The translations under genes and the position numbers were made by a program. This document shows, piece after piece, positions 6,791 to 8,832 of a stretch of 8,832 bases of DNA. The notes beneath the pieces were generated by a model. It searched no databases. It saw only the letters and a program-made list of their open reading frames with translations, and was not told where the DNA came from. The stretch comes from Cellvibrionales bacterium UBA3090 (lineage in GTDB: Bacteria; Pseudomonadota; Gammaproteobacteria; Pseudomonadales; Porticoccaceae). Position 1 is the stretch's first letter, and every line of letters starts with the position of its first letter. The stretch is from contig DFBC01000084.1 of NCBI GenBank assembly GCA_002367235.1, forward strand, positions 1 to 8,832, given 5' to 3'.

Positions 6791-8023
6791 CTAGCCAATA
6801 GTGCTTAGCTTCAACCCCTGCTGATAGTACTCAACACTTTTTTTATGCTCACCTAACTGCATCATCAACCCAGCCAATTCGGCATAGGTATCAGGCTGAG
6901 CTTTTAAGGCTAGAGAGCTCTCAAGGTAATCTCTCGCTTTACCCCATAACTGATTTCGCAGACTTAGCCTACCTAGTGCCAACATTAACTCTGGGTCATT
7001 AGGGCGCCCACGAAGCCAACCCTCGGCAGTTAGAAGCTGTTTTTGTGAATCAGGGCCACGCACAATGCCATAAAGTCTTACCATGGCATCATTCCAACTG
7101 GACTTAAGCGCTTTACGCAAAAGATTTTCAGCCTGAACAGACTCACCTAATTGATGAAGGCTGGATATATAAGAGAGGATAACCTGCTGGTTCGCCTTAA
7201 TACCTCGAGGCATTTCGTGCCACAAGTGAAGCAGCGCTTCAATATTTTCTTTTTCGCTTCCGGGCTCGCCAGCTTTTCCGTTCCGGCCTTTTGCCCGGAA
7301 ACCAAGATCTGAAATTAATGAAGAATAAACTTCAGCCTCAAGCTTCATCTGAGCCGGCTTGTCATAGACTTTAAATCGTCGAATGTCAGGCAACAACTTT
7401 GCGAGGTTTTGCCAATCCCTTAAGGCACGGTAAGCCTTCTCCAATAAACGCAACACCAAAAGGTGTTCAGGTACGTCCTGATGCAAGCGCTGAAGAATAG
7501 CAAGCGCCTCCTCATATCTTTCATCGTTCAAATACATTTTTGCCTGTGCCAGGCCAATGGCCAAGCCACCATCTGCAGTAGCTTCCTCAGCTCTTAGCAA
7601 CAATAGGTTAGCATCTTCTTTATCGCCCAACTCATAAGCTGCATTGGCAGCTGCCAGATAATTGATCAATGGCATTTCGGAATATTTTGCTGACTGCCTC
7701 AGGCTTTTTCGCGCCTTAGACCAACGGCCTTCGGAAAACTGCAACAAGCCTCTAGCCGTGCGCTTACGGTAACGCTGTTGACGCATGGAGGCACGACTTT
7801 TAAAAAAATGTTGCCCCGGCTCAACGAGCAACCTAAACACATACTTTAAAAAACGCGCAACTAGCCAAAACACAAAAACTAATAGCAGTAGCGTCCACAG
7901 GCTCATATCTACCGTGTAGTTATCAAAAGAGATCAAGACATAGCCGCTGCTCTGCTGCATTTGCCAAGCTACCAGGCCACCAACCACCGTGATCAATGCA
8001 ACAATCAAGAGCAACCTTCTCAC
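6791..8023 (-). CDS. hemY: HemY, inner-membrane TPR protein associated with heme biosynthesis
   Basis: Membrane-anchored helical-repeat protein of the proteobacterial HemY family, linked to late heme synthesis by operon context and proposed to act as an accessory or scaffold rather than an enzyme. It has 410 residues (E. coli about 400). Two membrane helices are visible, about residues 3-20 and 41-61, separated by the family-typical segment around SFDNYTVDMSLW. This topology would put both ends in the cytoplasm. From about residue 95 on it is TPR-like helical repeats (GRWSKARKSL, LNDERYEEALAIL, ALGRLSLRNQLWGKARDYLESSL, LGEHKKSVEYYQQGL). The start is GTG at 8023, preceded by GGAG with a 7-base spacer. 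Its G is the last base of the hemX TAG stop, so coupling is likely. It is unrelated to the porphyrinogen oxidase called HemY in Bacillus. Confidence 0.94.
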   Translation of the reverse strand: MRRLLLIVALITVVGGLVAWQMQQSSGYVLISFDNYTVDMSLWTLLLLVFVFWLVARFLKYVFRLLVEPGQHFFKSRASMRQQRYRKRTARGLLQFSEGRWSKARKSLRQSAKYSEMPLINYLAAANAAYELGDKEDANLLLLRAEEATADGGLAIGLAQAKMYLNDERYEEALAILQRLHQDVPEHLLVLRLLEKAYRALRDWQNLAKLLPDIRRFKVYDKPAQMKLEAEVYSSLISDLGFRAKGRNGKAGEPGSEKENIEALLHLWHEMPRGIKANQQVILSYISSLHQLGESVQAENLLRKALKSSWNDAMVRLYGIVRGPDSQKQLLTAEGWLRGRPNDPELMLALGRLSLRNQLWGKARDYLESSLALKAQPDTYAELAGLMMQLGEHKKSVEYYQQGLKLSTIG

Positions 8024-8832
8024 TACAGCTCTCCATCCTGTTGATCCACACCCTTCACAGTATGGCGTTTATGCCAGCTATCGATATAGTCTCTTAGTGC
8101 CTCGAGCCCGCCTGAAATATCTGGCAACTGCTGAACCACATTTTGCTGTTCCAATTGCGACAACTGCTCAACTAATTGGCTGGCGCCCTCATTCAGGTCA
8201 AAGTAATCTTCGAGCCATTGCTGCGCCTTCATCAAACTTGACTGATAAATAGCCGGCTCTTCTCTCAAGAGCGCTAGCTGTGCCTGCTCAAGCATCATGC
8301 CTAAATTATGGCGAAGGAACTGATCTTCCTCGGGGGATAACAGCGGCTCTAACGGGGCATTTCTTCGCCTTACCCGGATCAACTCATCAAGCCCATCCAC
8401 CGCTTTATAAAAGCCTTGCCGTAACTTGTCTCGCCAGTTGTTTTCCGAGGTAACTGGCTGTTCAACCACAACTTTAGCCCCATCCAAAAGCTCAGGAGCA
8501 ATCAAGGGTAGCTTAATTAATTGCTCAGAAAGAGCCTCCAACTGCAAATACAAACCCTCTCGATCCACACCGGGCGCCATACGCAATGCAGTAATACTTT
8601 TGGCCAAAGCTTGCCGCACTGCCAGCAAGTCCACCTCGTCCAGGTCACGCAGAATTTCATCTGCTGTCAGTAGCAGTGCAGTAGCATTTTTTGTATTTCG
8701 CTCAGTCAACAAGCGCTGATTCGCCAGACGAATAAGGTACTCTGCCTCAGCCAACAACCAATCTTTTCTGGATGTGGTGGAAAGCTCACGTAACCGTCGT
8801 GCATGGCTATTAACATTTAACTGCAACTCTGA
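8023..8832 (-). CDS. hemX: HemX-family protein, 5'-truncated by the window edge
   Basis: The C-terminal 269 residues of a HemX-family protein; the frame is open to base 8832 and no real start is visible. The N-terminal membrane helix and much of the preceding coiled coil expected in this family (E. coli HemX about 390 residues) lie outside. The recognised signature is RKDWLLAEAEYLIRLANQRL, followed by helical sequence and LYLQLEALSEQLIKLPL. HemX proteins are often labelled uroporphyrinogen-III C-methyltransferase, but nothing resembling a SAM methyltransferase domain is visible here. A periplasmic or structural accessory role is more likely. It overlaps hemY by one base (TAGTG). In relatives this pair follows hemC and hemD, which I would expect just beyond the right edge. 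Confidence 0.9.
   Translation of the reverse strand, partial: SELQLNVNSHARRLRELSTTSRKDWLLAEAEYLIRLANQRLLTERNTKNATALLLTADEILRDLDEVDLLAVRQALAKSITALRMAPGVDREGLYLQLEALSEQLIKLPLIAPELLDGAKVVVEQPVTSENNWRDKLRQGFYKAVDGLDELIRVRRRNAPLEPLLSPEEDQFLRHNLGMMLEQAQLALLREEPAIYQSSLMKAQQWLEDYFDLNEGASQLVEQLSQLEQQNVVQQLPDISGGLEALRDYIDSWHKRHTVKGVDQQDGEL

Noticed and set aside
6758..6794. CTAGCC/GGCTAG repeat pair near the hemY end
   Set aside because: Only 6 bp with a 25-base loop, and the strong terminator next to it already explains termination.
7989..8252. Plus-strand open frame over the hemX/hemY junction
   Set aside because: Antisense to two well-supported genes and with no recognisable protein features. The frame at 8426-8719 is rejected for the same reason, and 5368-5658 is an out-of-frame shadow of pckA.

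Overview
This window looks like ordinary chromosomal core DNA from a gammaproteobacterium. It has mid-range GC and resembles the Pseudomonas/Cellvibrio-type lineages. The order mrcA – yrfG – hslR – (small secreted protein) – hslO – pckA is an old gammaproteobacterial neighbourhood that Escherichia coli keeps in rearranged form. Here it meets a convergent hemX–hemY pair. I cannot name the genus from the sequence alone. I found no phage, insertion sequence, CRISPR array, tRNA, rRNA or defence island.

Layout, plus strand: (1) positions 1-2356 hold most of the bifunctional cell-wall synthase PBP1A (mrcA/ponA), cut by the left edge. (2) Positions 2357-2505 are intergenic and hold a long bulged hairpin. 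(3) Positions 2506-3999 are a tight three-gene unit: yrfG (purine nucleotide phosphatase), hslR (Hsp15, a ribosome-rescue RNA-binding protein) and an exported DUF4124 protein, with overlapping gene ends. (4) Positions 4132-5022 hold hslO (Hsp33, a redox-activated holdase) behind its own candidate promoter. (5) Positions 5130-6689 hold pckA (ATP-dependent PEP carboxykinase) behind a candidate extended -10 promoter. It ends at a very strong hairpin terminator at 6705-6732.

Layout, minus strand: hemX (cut by the right edge) and hemY converge on pckA and share that terminator, which is symmetric enough to work in both directions. The hemX stop and hemY GTG start overlap by one base, so translation is probably coupled.

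Functionally the window combines envelope growth (PBP1A), stress protein quality control (Hsp15, Hsp33), nucleotide and gluconeogenic metabolism (YrfG, PckA) and heme-pathway accessory membrane proteins (HemX, HemY). I see no undescribed system. The items worth a second look are modest: the 2371-2425 hairpin, a cysteine/proline-rich insert in PBP1A, the DUF4124 protein inside a stress operon, and two small dyads at putative promoters.
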